The position numbers were made by a program, and so were the translations under genes. The notes below the pieces were generated by a model. The model was not told the origin of the DNA. It made no database searches and saw only the letters and a program-made list of their open reading frames with translations. Source: Chryseobacterium takakiae (lineage in GTDB: Bacteria > Bacteroidota > Bacteroidia > Flavobacteriales > Weeksellaceae). From it: DNA of 64,000 nucleotides. The stretch covers positions 310,001-374,000 of the forward strand of contig NZ_FQVO01000002.1 of assembly GCF_900129385.1 (NCBI RefSeq). The letters are read 5' to 3'. This document shows, one piece after another, positions 34,995 through 43,511 of the stretch. Each line of letters starts with the position of its first letter. The stretch's first letter is position 1.

Positions 34995-37178
34995 TTAAAG
35001 CCTGTAAGTTAATGTGAAATAGTAATTTCTTGGAGTGATCGGGTTTACCGAATAATTTTCATGAACATTATAGTTTACGACATCAAACAGGTTTCCGACT
35101 CTTCCCTGAATCATGAACTTCTTCCATTCGTAGCCAACACTTATATCAACTGTTGTAAAGCCATCAACATCAATCATTCTTGTTGCTTGTTTCTGGCCTT
35201 TTACATCATTCCATCCGGCTTTTCGGTCGCCGGTATAAAATGCTGTTGCTCCTATTTTCAGTCCTTTGGCAAATTCTGTAAATGTATAGAAGACAGATGC
35301 ATTAGCGGTGAGGGCAGGAGTTCTTACAAGTCTTTGGTTTTCAACAAATCCGTTGTCCGGAGTATCTGTGTAAATTGTTTTATTATAAGAAAGTCCTCCG
35401 ATTAAAGATAGATTTTTTGTAGGATTTCCTGTGATGTCTAATTCCAGCCCTGTACTTCTTACACTTCCGGCATAAACTCTGTACAATGCTACCGTTCCGG
35501 AAGGCAGATATGGTGCAGTATAAGTATCTCTGTTGATAATTTGGTAACCCGTAAGGTTTACACCAATTGCATTATTCCATAGATTTTTTTTAATACCTAT
35601 TTCATATTGATCTACTGTAGATGCTTTTAATGCATAGCCAGCTTCATCGAATCCGCTATTTGGCGCAAATGAATTGGTATAGGTTGCAAAAACAGAAAGA
35701 TTTTCATCAGGATTGTAAATCAAACCTACTTTTGGAGAAAAGGCTGTTTCTTTGGTGCCGCTGTTTGGTGTTGGAGTTTCCAGATTTGTTGCAAAGTTTT
35801 TAACTTTTGTATCTTCATTTTGGATACTGGACCAGCGTAAACCTGCCAATACTTTTAATTGTTTGGTAATGCTGATTAGATCCTGGGCATAGAAGCCATA
35901 TCGTTTTGTGTCAATCCTGTTTCTGGAAGATCTTGTAGTAGTAGGCATGGGACCTTCATTTGTCCAGGAAGAAGGATTATTTAAATATAACACAACAGGA
36001 GTATTGGCATCGATTTTATAAGCGTATGTATCTGCCTGGCCATAATCGCCGTCGGTACCTAATAAAACTTTGTGATTAAAACTTCCTGTATTGAATTCGC
36101 CATTTACATTAATCTGTAATGAAGTATAATTTTGTTCATTATAACTTCTTCCCAATGGTCTGCTCCAGCTCGGATTGAAATTATTTTTTGATGAATCATA
36201 CAACCACTGTACACGCTCCGTAGAAAAATAATCTTTGGTATAATTCTGATAAGATGCTACTGCATTTAATGACCACGCCTTATTGAACTGATGATTTAAT
36301 ATGATATCAGTTGTTGCCTGCTGGTTGGTCTGATACTGCCAATTTGTTCCGAAAAACTGGTTTCTGCTGACTTCTGTTGCCAGCCTGGATACCCCTGTTG
36401 CGTTGTCTGTGACACTTCCTATTCCGAAGTCCGGTGTGAAAGTATGGTATAAATAATCACCTTCAACAATCAATTGCGTTTTATCACTAAGATTAAAAAC
36501 AAAGGAAGGGTTAAAATAATTTTTCTTTGATTCTACCAGATCTCTGAAACTTTCGGCATATTCATAAGCTCCGTTTACTCTGAAGGCAATATTTTTTGAT
36601 AATGGACCGTAGATATCTATCGTTGGTTTATATGAATTCCAGCTCCCTGCACTGAATCCTGCCATACCCCCAAATTCAAATCTTGGTTTTTTCGTAATCA
36701 TGTTAATAATACCGCCTGGTCCCACATTTCCGTACAGCATGGCATTGGCTCCTTTTAAAACCTCAACTCTTTCAAGTCCTGTAACTTCCGGAAAAACACC
36801 ACTATTTACTCTTGCTCCGTTTTTAAAAATATTATCATTTCCAAAAGTAAAACCTCTTCCTCCGAAGCTGTCCTGAGATCCGCCTCTTGCTGAAGTTAAA
36901 TAGATCCCGTTTACATTTCTAATAACATCACTCAATTGTTTTGCCTGCTGCTGCTCAATAATTTCATGCGTCACAATAGCGATAGGTTGCGGAGTTTCCA
37001 TTATTGTAAGATTAGACTTTGTAGATAATGGTCTTGCCTTATTAGGATTTCCTGTTTTATGAAGATTAACGTCTTCAATACTCTGGATCCTGACGGTATC
37101 AGCTTCAGTGTTTTTCATTTGTGCACTTAAGGATACGGCTGTGAATAATATCCCTAAAGTTACTAGCTGCTTTTTCAT
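34995..37178 (-). CDS. TonB-dependent siderophore receptor
   Basis: The 727-aa product has a signal peptide (about 1-19), a plug domain (about 55-165, with the PQPIAIVTHEIIEQQQAKQL start and VLKGANAMLYGNVGPGGIIN, typical of siderophore receptors) and a 22-strand barrel ending in TPRNYYFTLTYRL. It lacks the CarboxypepD-like N-terminal extension of SusC proteins, which also supports a siderophore role. It would import a ferric siderophore with TonB energy. Two Fur-like boxes lie upstream (37192-37249). The PepSY-like gene downstream supports iron uptake. The ligand is unknown. Confidence 0.93.
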   Translation of the reverse strand: MKKQLVTLGILFTAVSLSAQMKNTEADTVRIQSIEDVNLHKTGNPNKARPLSTKSNLTIMETPQPIAIVTHEIIEQQQAKQLSDVIRNVNGIYLTSARGGSQDSFGGRGFTFGNDNIFKNGARVNSGVFPEVTGLERVEVLKGANAMLYGNVGPGGIINMITKKPRFEFGGMAGFSAGSWNSYKPTIDIYGPLSKNIAFRVNGAYEYAESFRDLVESKKNYFNPSFVFNLSDKTQLIVEGDYLYHTFTPDFGIGSVTDNATGVSRLATEVSRNQFFGTNWQYQTNQQATTDIILNHQFNKAWSLNAVASYQNYTKDYFSTERVQWLYDSSKNNFNPSWSRPLGRSYNEQNYTSLQINVNGEFNTGSFNHKVLLGTDGDYGQADTYAYKIDANTPVVLYLNNPSSWTNEGPMPTTTRSSRNRIDTKRYGFYAQDLISITKQLKVLAGLRWSSIQNEDTKVKNFATNLETPTPNSGTKETAFSPKVGLIYNPDENLSVFATYTNSFAPNSGFDEAGYALKASTVDQYEIGIKKNLWNNAIGVNLTGYQIINRDTYTAPYLPSGTVALYRVYAGSVRSTGLELDITGNPTKNLSLIGGLSYNKTIYTDTPDNGFVENQRLVRTPALTANASVFYTFTEFAKGLKIGATAFYTGDRKAGWNDVKGQKQATRMIDVDGFTTVDISVGYEWKKFMIQGRVGNLFDVVNYNVHENYSVNPITPRNYYFTLTYRL

Positions 37179-37191
37179 TATAGTTTATGCT

Positions 37192-37249
37192 ATTTAGATT
37201 GAATTTAAATAATTGCAAAAGTATATTATTATTTAGAATTAATAAAAAT
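37192..37249 (-). promoter_or_regulatory. two Fur-like boxes flanking the receptor promoter
   Basis: ATTTAGATTGAATTTAAAT (37192-37210) is a near-perfect 19-bp palindrome and ATTTAGAATTAATAAAAAT (37231-37249) has a perfect left half. Both resemble the Flavobacteriia Fur box recalled as ATTTAGAATTATTCTAAAT. Between them on the minus strand lies TACTTTTG (37216-37223), a TAnnTTTG -7 box, so bound Fur would cover the promoter. The proximal box is 14 bases before the receptor ATG. Confidence 0.55.
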
Positions 37250-37321
37250 TAAGATGTGATTTTTGTCATTTTTTTGAGAAATGTGTTGAACGATTTCTTA
37301 AATAAATTGGATGTTTATGAA

Positions 37322-37329
37322 TAACTTTG
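37322..37329 (+). promoter_or_regulatory. -7 box of the Gfo/Idh/MocA gene
   Basis: TAACTTTG fits TAnnTTTG and lies 15 bases before the ATG at 37344. No good TTG element is found at the usual distance. Confidence 0.4.
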
Positions 37330-37343
37330 GTAAAAAATAAATT

Positions 37344-38399
37344 ATGCAATTGGTTAAAACGGGACTCTGTGCCTTCGGAATGAGTGGGAAAATATTTCAT
37401 GCACCTTTTTTAAAAGAGCATCCTGGGTTTTTCTTGTCGGCTATTGTAGAAAGAAGCAGAGAAGAATCTAAAGAAAAATATCCTGAAGCAATTATTTACC
37501 GCTCTGTAGAAGAAATGCTGCAACATGCGGATATCGAATTGGTAGTGGTAAACACGCCGGTTCAAACTCATTTTCAATATGTAAAAATGGCGCTGGAAGC
37601 CGGTAAAAATGTAATTGTTGAAAAGCCTTTTACGGTGGATGTTGCTGAAGCCGAGGAGCTGGTAAAACTCGCTGAAGAGAAAAGCCTGTTCCTTAGCGTT
37701 TATCAGAACAGAAGATTTGACCGGGATTATCTCCAGGTTCAGAAAATTATGAATGAAGGTAAGTTAGGGAATATTAAAGAAGCGGAAATACGTTTCGATA
37801 GATTTCGTACAGAGCCCAGCGGAAAAGCGCATAAAGAAAATCCTGAGGCTACAGGCTCCGGATCGCTGCATGACCTCGGTTCACACCTTATAGATCAGGC
37901 AACTCAGTATTTTGGTCTTCCTGAAAAGTTGTTCGCTGATGTATTTTCTATGAAAGGACAAGATTTTGCCAATGATTATTTTGAAATCGTTTTGTGTTAT
38001 CAGAACAATCTCAGAGTAAGGCTGAAATCTTCGGTTTTTACAAAAGAGGCGCATTATGCATACGCCATTCACGGAGAAAAAGGAAGCTTTCTTCAGGAAA
38101 GAACGGACAATCAGGAAAATGAACTGGCAGCCGGAGCTATTCCGGAATATGGTAGTGAATGGACACAGCCCCTAAGAGAACCGGACGGAATTCTTAATTT
38201 TTTAAATGAAAATAAGGATACAGAAAGAACGGTCACTTTCAGTGAGCCGGGAAATTATATGAATTATTACCAGCAGATTTATGAGTTCATCGTTTTCGGA
38301 TATGCATTGCCTTCTCCGGCAGAAGAAATCATCAGGAATATGAAAATTATTGATGCAGCACTGGAGAGTTCAAAGGCTGAAAAAGTAGTTTACTTATAA
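37344..38399 (+). CDS. Gfo/Idh/MocA family oxidoreductase
   Basis: The 351-aa protein has an N-terminal Rossmann domain (GLCAFGMSGKIFHAPFL, about 7-23) and the family signature VIVEKPFTVDVAEAEELV (about 92-109), where the lysine of EKP is conserved. The C-terminal alpha/beta domain follows, with HDLGSHLIDQA and a possible active-site histidine. It should be an NAD(P)-dependent dehydrogenase acting on a sugar or cyclitol, but the substrate is not indicated by its neighbours. It is a single gene, followed by an array of octamer repeats. Confidence 0.9.
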   Translation: MQLVKTGLCAFGMSGKIFHAPFLKEHPGFFLSAIVERSREESKEKYPEAIIYRSVEEMLQHADIELVVVNTPVQTHFQYVKMALEAGKNVIVEKPFTVDVAEAEELVKLAEEKSLFLSVYQNRRFDRDYLQVQKIMNEGKLGNIKEAEIRFDRFRTEPSGKAHKENPEATGSGSLHDLGSHLIDQATQYFGLPEKLFADVFSMKGQDFANDYFEIVLCYQNNLRVRLKSSVFTKEAHYAYAIHGEKGSFLQERTDNQENELAAGAIPEYGSEWTQPLREPDGILNFLNENKDTERTVTFSEPGNYMNYYQQIYEFIVFGYALPSPAEEIIRNMKIIDAALESSKAEKVVYL

Positions 38400-38400
38400 G

Positions 38401-38476
38401 GAGTTGTAGGGTCTTAGGGTTATAGAGTTGTAGAGTTTTAGAGTTGTAGAGTTTTAGAGTTATAGGGTTTGAGAGT
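38401..38476 (+). repeat. tandem octamer array after the Gfo gene
   Basis: About nine 8-base units of consensus GAGTTNTA (GAGTTGTA, GGGTCTTA, GGGTTATA, GAGTTGTA, GAGTTTTA, and so on) start directly after the stop codon. Confidence 0.8.
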
Positions 38477-38528
38477 ATTTAATATAGAAATATCTTATTT
38501 TTTTCAAAAAAAACACTTTTACACTACT

Positions 38529-38595
38529 ACTCTCTCACTCTCAAACAGGAATTTTAGAAACACCTCTACTCTAAAACGCTCTCACTCTCAAACTC
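38529..38595 (-). repeat. facing octamer array after the ABC-F gene
   Basis: On the minus strand, right after the ABC-F stop, degenerate octamers GAGTTTGA, GAGTGAGA, GCGTTTTA, GAGTAGAG follow, and a second GTTTGAGAGTGAGAG block lies further on. They are related to the plus-strand array, so the two convergent genes carry similar arrays in facing orientation. Confidence 0.65.
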
Positions 38596-40497
38596 TTAAC
38601 CTTCTCCCAGAATTTCCTGTAATTCAAGCCATCTCATTTCATGGTTTTCCAGTTGTTCCGAGATATTCTCAAGGTCAGCGGATAGCTTTGAAATTTTCTC
38701 ATAATCAGATTCATTATTAAGCTGATCGAGAATTTTTTTGCGTTGATCTTCCAGTTCGGGCATTTCTTTTTCAATAGTCTCAAGCTCGCGCTGCTCCTTA
38801 AAAGAAAGCTTTTTCTTTTTTGCTGTATTGGAAGAATCTGGTGTTAAAGGTATATTTTCTTTGGAAGGTTCCTGTTGTTTCTGTATAACAGACTTTTCCG
38901 TAGAATCTTTGCTTTTTGCTTCTCTGTATTCCGAAAAATTTCCAATAAAATCTTTAATTTTTCCTTCTCCTTCAAACGCAAGGATGTGATCTACAATCCT
39001 GTCCATAAAATACCTGTCGTGAGAAACAATGATTAATGAACCCTGAAACTGCTGCAGGAAATTTTCAAGAACTGTTAAGGTGGGGAGGTCAAGATCGTTG
39101 GTAGGTTCATCAAAGATCAGGAAATTGGGATTCTGATATAAAATATACATCAGGTGAAGTCTTCTTTTTTCACCACCCGAAAGTTTTGAAATAGGAGAGT
39201 ACTGCGTTTGGTCATCAAATAAAAACAATCTCAAAAACTGTGATGCCGAAAGACTTTTCCCATTAGCAAGAGGATAATATTCCGCAACTTCTTTGATGAA
39301 ATCAATGACTCTTTCATCTTCTTTATAAGCCAATCCTTTCTGTGAAAAATATCCGAAATGAATGGTTTCTCCGGTCTCAATTTCGCCGTGATCTGCTTTT
39401 TCAAGTCCCTGGATAATATTTAAAAGAGTAGATTTTCCTGCCCCGTTTTTTCCCACAATGCCTACTTTTTCGCCTCTCTGAAACTGATAGCTGAAATCTT
39501 TCAGCAAAACTTTACTTCCAAAGCTTTTATCAATATGTTTAAGTTCGAGAATTTTATTACCAAGCCTTTTCATTTCAAAATCAAGTTCAAGACCTTGTTT
39601 TCTAGTGTCTGTCTTGGCTACCTTTTCTGTTTCGTAAAAAGAATCAATTCTGGATTTGGATTTGGTCGTCCTTGCTTTCGGCTGACGGCGCATCCACTCC
39701 AGTTCTTTTCGGTAAAGATTATTGGCTTTGTCGATGGTTGCATTCAGGTTGTCTTCCCGGATCATTTTGTTTTCCAGGTAGGTAGCATAAGAGCCGTTGT
39801 GAACATACAGGTTTTTATCTTCCATTTCCCAGATGATATCGCAGACGCTATCCAGGAAATATCTGTCGTGGGTTACGAGAAGTAGGGTAATTTTAGCTTT
39901 ATTCAGGTAGTTTTCCAGCCATTCTACCATTTCCACATCGAGGTGGTTGGTAGGCTCATCCATGATTAACAAGGTATGGCGGTGTTCTGCTCTTGTTTCA
40001 GTTAAAAGTTTTGCCAAAGCGACCCGTTTGATTTGTCCTCCGGAAAGCATTCCCATTTTGGCATCAAGATCGGTGATTTTAAGCTGGGAAAGAATCTGCT
40101 TCATTTCGTTTTCCAGATCCCATGCTTTATGAGCTTCCATCCCGGCAAGTGCTTTTTCAATAAAATCATGATCTGTGGAATGGAGTGATTGATGATAATT
40201 TTTTAGCGCTAAAATAGGTTCAGAATCAAGTGTCATCATGAATTCGTCTATCGTAAGATCCGGATCGAAATCAATTTCCTGATCAAATAATACCACCTGA
40301 ATATCTTTATTGATCATTACCGCGCCGCTGTCTGCAATCTCTTTTCCCATTAAAATTTTCAACAGGGTAGATTTTCCGCTTCCGTTTTTGGCAACAATGG
40401 CAATTTTGTCGCCTTCATTAATGTGAAAGGAAATATTTTCAAACAAAACTTTGATGCCGTAAGATTTTGTAAGGTTTTCTGCAGAAACGTAATTCAT
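38596..40497 (-). CDS. ABC-F family ATP-binding protein
   Basis: The 633-aa soluble protein has two ABC ATPase domains, with Walker A sequences AKNGSGKSTL and GKNGAGKSTL, signatures LSGGQIKRVALAKL and LSGGEKRRLHLMYIL, and Walker B MDEPTNHLD and FDEPTNDLD. No membrane helices are present. It belongs to the ABC-F (Uup/EttA-like) proteins that act on ribosomes. The long linker (about 240-320) and C-terminal coiled coil (about 560-633) are typical of Uup-like members. The ATG at 40497 is used because the 18-residue extension to 40551 is hydrophobic and not family-like. Confidence 0.93.
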   Translation of the reverse strand: MNYVSAENLTKSYGIKVLFENISFHINEGDKIAIVAKNGSGKSTLLKILMGKEIADSGAVMINKDIQVVLFDQEIDFDPDLTIDEFMMTLDSEPILALKNYHQSLHSTDHDFIEKALAGMEAHKAWDLENEMKQILSQLKITDLDAKMGMLSGGQIKRVALAKLLTETRAEHRHTLLIMDEPTNHLDVEMVEWLENYLNKAKITLLLVTHDRYFLDSVCDIIWEMEDKNLYVHNGSYATYLENKMIREDNLNATIDKANNLYRKELEWMRRQPKARTTKSKSRIDSFYETEKVAKTDTRKQGLELDFEMKRLGNKILELKHIDKSFGSKVLLKDFSYQFQRGEKVGIVGKNGAGKSTLLNIIQGLEKADHGEIETGETIHFGYFSQKGLAYKEDERVIDFIKEVAEYYPLANGKSLSASQFLRLFLFDDQTQYSPISKLSGGEKRRLHLMYILYQNPNFLIFDEPTNDLDLPTLTVLENFLQQFQGSLIIVSHDRYFMDRIVDHILAFEGEGKIKDFIGNFSEYREAKSKDSTEKSVIQKQQEPSKENIPLTPDSSNTAKKKKLSFKEQRELETIEKEMPELEDQRKKILDQLNNESDYEKISKLSADLENISEQLENHEMRWLELQEILGEG

Positions 40498-40765
40498 GAT
40501 GGATTTTAATAATAAAAAAATGAGCTGCAAAAGTACAAAAATTAAAGGCATAAAACTTTTGCTGGTTTCCGATATAATTTTTTACTAACCAATAAAGCTT
40601 TATAAAATTCAAATTAATAAAATTGACATAGGTTTTTGTATTATTTTTAATTAAATAAGTGTTTATTTATAGTATTTTCATATTTTTAAAGTTTTTTTTA
40701 GTTTAAATGCGTTTTTAATTCATTTTTATTGTAAATTCATCATTGTAACTATAAAAAATTAAACA

Positions 40766-41281
40766 ATGGTGCAAATTAACTTTTGGGCAGTATTAGCAGC
40801 CTCAATTATTCCTCTTCTTACGGGTTTTATATGGTATCATCCTAAAATTTTCGGAACGGTCTGGATGAAAGAAGCAGGATTATCTCAGGAAAAAATGAAA
40901 GGACAAATGATGGGTGTATTTGTCTTTACGATCATTTTATCATTATTTATAGCCTATTTTCTTCATTTTGTAATCATTCATCAGTTTGGTGCTCTAGGAA
41001 TGATTGGTGGTGATGAGATGAATGCCAATGAATCCTATCACGCATTTATGAAGGATTATGGGATGTCATACAGATCTTTTGGTCACGGCGCACTGCACTC
41101 TTTTATGACAGGCTTTATGTTCGTTTTCCCAGTTATTGCCATTAATGCAATGTTTGAAAGAAAATCATGGAAATATACGATGATCAATACGGGATACTGG
41201 ACGCTCACACTTACTATTATGGGTGGAATTATCTGTGGATGGTACGCTTTAGACGGCTTTCATTGGGTAACACAAAAATAA
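40766..41281 (+). CDS. DUF1761 family membrane protein
   Basis: The 171-aa protein has four predicted helices with family features: N-terminal FIWYHPKIFGTVWMKEAGLS, then HGALHSFMTGFMFVFPVIAI, and a C-terminal GGIICGWYALDGF. DUF1761 has no known function. A terminator follows at 41301. The 268 bases upstream (40498-40765) are AT-rich with no gene seen. Confidence 0.85.
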   Translation: MVQINFWAVLAASIIPLLTGFIWYHPKIFGTVWMKEAGLSQEKMKGQMMGVFVFTIILSLFIAYFLHFVIIHQFGALGMIGGDEMNANESYHAFMKDYGMSYRSFGHGALHSFMTGFMFVFPVIAINAMFERKSWKYTMINTGYWTLTLTIMGGIICGWYALDGFHWVTQK

Positions 41282-41300
41282 TTACAAAGGATTAAATTAT

Positions 41301-41325
41301 AAGGCTACTTTTGCGTAGCCTTTTT
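41301..41325 (+). terminator. terminator abutting the next start codon
   Basis: AAGGCTAC-ttttgc-GTAGCCTT with a T run (41301-41325) ends the DUF1761 unit. The ATG of the following gene is the next base, so that gene has no leader between hairpin and start. Confidence 0.85.
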
Positions 41326-42456
41326 ATGTCATATCATTTAAAAATATACCATTCAGATAATGATGTTCCGGAGCGTTGGTCTTCAACGATCGGGAACCAT
41401 AATGTCATGCTTTCGCAAGAATATTTTCGTGCGCTTCAGGATTCTTTGCCTTCTAATATGGAGTGCTTTATGGTGGGATTTTTTAAACAAAATGAACTTA
41501 TTGGGGGTGCCTTGTTTCAGTACATTGATTTTATTGGATTTAGAAAGTCATTGAAAAATGATTCCGGATGGTATATTAAAAGTCTATTTACCTCCCTGTT
41601 TATTAAGGATGTAATGATCCTCGGAAATAATATGCTGACCGGCCAGAACGGATTTTATTTTGATTTTTCAAAAATTCCGGCAAAAGATGTTCTGATGCTT
41701 TTACATAAAGCCGTTGATGTCATGCAGACTGAAATAAGGAAAACGTCTTTAATTATTTTTAAAGATTATCAGAAGCCTTTTGCGGAGCAGTTTGCAAGGA
41801 AAGAATATAGTACCTATTTTCGGTTTTCCGTACAGCCTAATATGAAATTGAAGATAAGAGAACACTGGAAAACATTTGATGATTATATTAATGATTTTTC
41901 AAAAAAATACAGATCAAGAGTAAGAGCTGCAAGAAAGAAACTGCAAGGTATTGAAAAACGTGAACTGGATTTAAATTCGGTGCAAAAATACCATCGTGAA
42001 ATGAATATTCTTTATCATAACGTAGCTGATAACGCTGCATTCAATACATTCTTCCTGGCTGAAAATCACTTTGGAAAAATGAAGGAAAATCTTGATGATA
42101 AATTTAGAATTTTCGGCTATTTTTCAGGAAGCGAACTTGTTGGGTTCTATACTTTGCTGATCAACAATAATGATGTTGACACTTACTTTCTAGGCTATCA
42201 AAGAGAACTTCAGAAAGAAAAGCAGATCTATCTCAATATGCTTTTGGATATGGTTGAATTCGGAATTACTTATCAGTTTGAAAGAATTATTTTGGGCAGG
42301 ACAGCTTTAGAAATAAAATCAACCGTCGGAGCTGAGCCGACTGAAATTTTTGGTCTTATTAAACATAATAATTTCATGATTAATCCTTTCATGAAAATTC
42401 TTTTCCCTGCTATTTCTCCAAAAATAGAATGGATTCAAAGAAAACCTTTTAAATGA
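41326..42456 (+). CDS. FemAB-like GNAT-fold acetyltransferase (peptidoglycan biosynthesis type)
   Basis: The 376-aa protein has two GNAT-like folds: a first around GFFKQNELIGGALFQYIDF and a second from about 170 to 376, with KKYRSRVRAARKKL, FGYFSGSELVGFYTLLINN and LGRTALEIKSTVGAEP. It resembles GNAT proteins related to FemX/FemAB that add amino acids to lipid II or act on cell-envelope precursors. The acyl donor and acceptor are unknown. The start directly follows a terminator; no other ATG near the N-terminus gives a good protein. Confidence 0.8.
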   Translation: MSYHLKIYHSDNDVPERWSSTIGNHNVMLSQEYFRALQDSLPSNMECFMVGFFKQNELIGGALFQYIDFIGFRKSLKNDSGWYIKSLFTSLFIKDVMILGNNMLTGQNGFYFDFSKIPAKDVLMLLHKAVDVMQTEIRKTSLIIFKDYQKPFAEQFARKEYSTYFRFSVQPNMKLKIREHWKTFDDYINDFSKKYRSRVRAARKKLQGIEKRELDLNSVQKYHREMNILYHNVADNAAFNTFFLAENHFGKMKENLDDKFRIFGYFSGSELVGFYTLLINNNDVDTYFLGYQRELQKEKQIYLNMLLDMVEFGITYQFERIILGRTALEIKSTVGAEPTEIFGLIKHNNFMINPFMKILFPAISPKIEWIQRKPFK

Positions 42457-42581
42457 TTTTTTTTACCTTCATCTCAGTCTTTGTATCATAGGAACGGCTT
42501 TATCCCGTTTACAAGATGTAATATTTGCAATTGGCTTTAGAACAGGTTTAAAAATAAAAGGAGGCTGTTTAAAAAATAAAA

Positions 42582-43445
42582 TTAATCCAGAGTAAGACTC
42601 TTCAAAGACCACAAACTTCCATTGTAAATATCCAGATCCACTTTAGTGTTGATGCCATGAACGATTCCGTTTTCTGTAAACTGCCAGAAATCCCATTCAG
42701 AATCAGGGGAAGGGGCAGGAACGTCATTATAATTAGCCAGCCAAAGCGGATAGTCATCAAATTCGCCTTTAAGAAAATCTTTGTAATAATGATAATAGGT
42801 GTAAATGATAGGCTTTTTCCCGTAGGCTTCCTCTACAATTCTGCACCATACTTTAAGATCTTCAACAAGTTTTTCATTGGTCTTGCGCTTCGGGATTTTT
42901 TCAATATCAAGGATAGGAGGGAGGTCACCGCTTTCCAGTTTTACGTTTTCAAGAAAATTATTGGCCTGCCTCACAGGATCTTCGTCTGCTCTGTAAAAAT
43001 GATACGCACCGCGGATAAGTTCCTGCTTTTTTGCTATTTCCCAGAAATCATCAAAATGTTTATCGGCATTGCGGTTTCCCATAGTGGCGCGCATTACAAC
43101 AAATTCCAGCGGAATGGTTTTGTTTCCGATGCTCAGGCTGTCCCAGCTGATGTCTTCTTTATTTTGGTAGTGGGATATGTCAAAACCGTATGTTTTATCA
43201 AGGTTGTCGGATATGATTTTTTGTATTCTTACTGTTTCAGATTCTGTATTATGAAGCTTTCGGTGTACGAATTTATTAAAGTACATAGCATAATAATAGC
43301 TTACGGTCTTTTTTAGATAAAATCCTGTTCCTGCAAGTGCAATCAAGAGAATTGCCAACAGCGCTTTGCGTCGGAAAAAATAGTTCTTCCTACGAGTTGC
43401 ATGAACCTTTTTGGCGGTTTTTTTGCTGTACTTTTTATGTGGCAT
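42582..43445 (-). CDS. glycoside hydrolase family 25 lysozyme, membrane-anchored
   Basis: The 287-aa protein has a Lys/Arg-rich cytoplasmic start, one membrane helix (ALLAILLIALAGTGFYL, about 28-44) and a GH25 muramidase domain (about 85-287). It shows YGFDISHYQ (catalytic Asp), LPPILDIEK (catalytic acid pair) and the closing WQFTENG plus VDLDIYNG. It would cleave beta-1,4 bonds in peptidoglycan from the periplasmic side. An upstream TTG (43457) is rejected in favour of ATG 43445. The gene is divergent from ndh, with about 60 bases between the starts. Confidence 0.9.
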   Translation of the reverse strand: MPHKKYSKKTAKKVHATRRKNYFFRRKALLAILLIALAGTGFYLKKTVSYYYAMYFNKFVHRKLHNTESETVRIQKIISDNLDKTYGFDISHYQNKEDISWDSLSIGNKTIPLEFVVMRATMGNRNADKHFDDFWEIAKKQELIRGAYHFYRADEDPVRQANNFLENVKLESGDLPPILDIEKIPKRKTNEKLVEDLKVWCRIVEEAYGKKPIIYTYYHYYKDFLKGEFDDYPLWLANYNDVPAPSPDSEWDFWQFTENGIVHGINTKVDLDIYNGSLWSLKSLTLD

Positions 43446-43497
43446 AAAGTTTTGCAAAACTAACTTTTTTCGCTGCGAAATGCTAAAATAAAATCAG

Positions 43498-43505
43498 TAA
43501 ATTTG
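43498..43505 (+). promoter_or_regulatory. -7 box of ndh
   Basis: TAAATTTG fits TAnnTTTG but lies only 6 bases from the ATG at 43512, which would make the mRNA almost leaderless. Confidence 0.35.
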
Positions 43506-43511
43506 TGTACT

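Noticed and set aside
38401..38595. Possible CRISPR array from repeated units
   Set aside because: Units are 8 bases with no spacers and no cas genes nearby; they are simple tandem repeats.
38469..38720. 83-aa plus-strand frame between the convergent genes
   Set aside because: It overlaps octamer repeats and the end of the ABC-F gene and is not protein-like.
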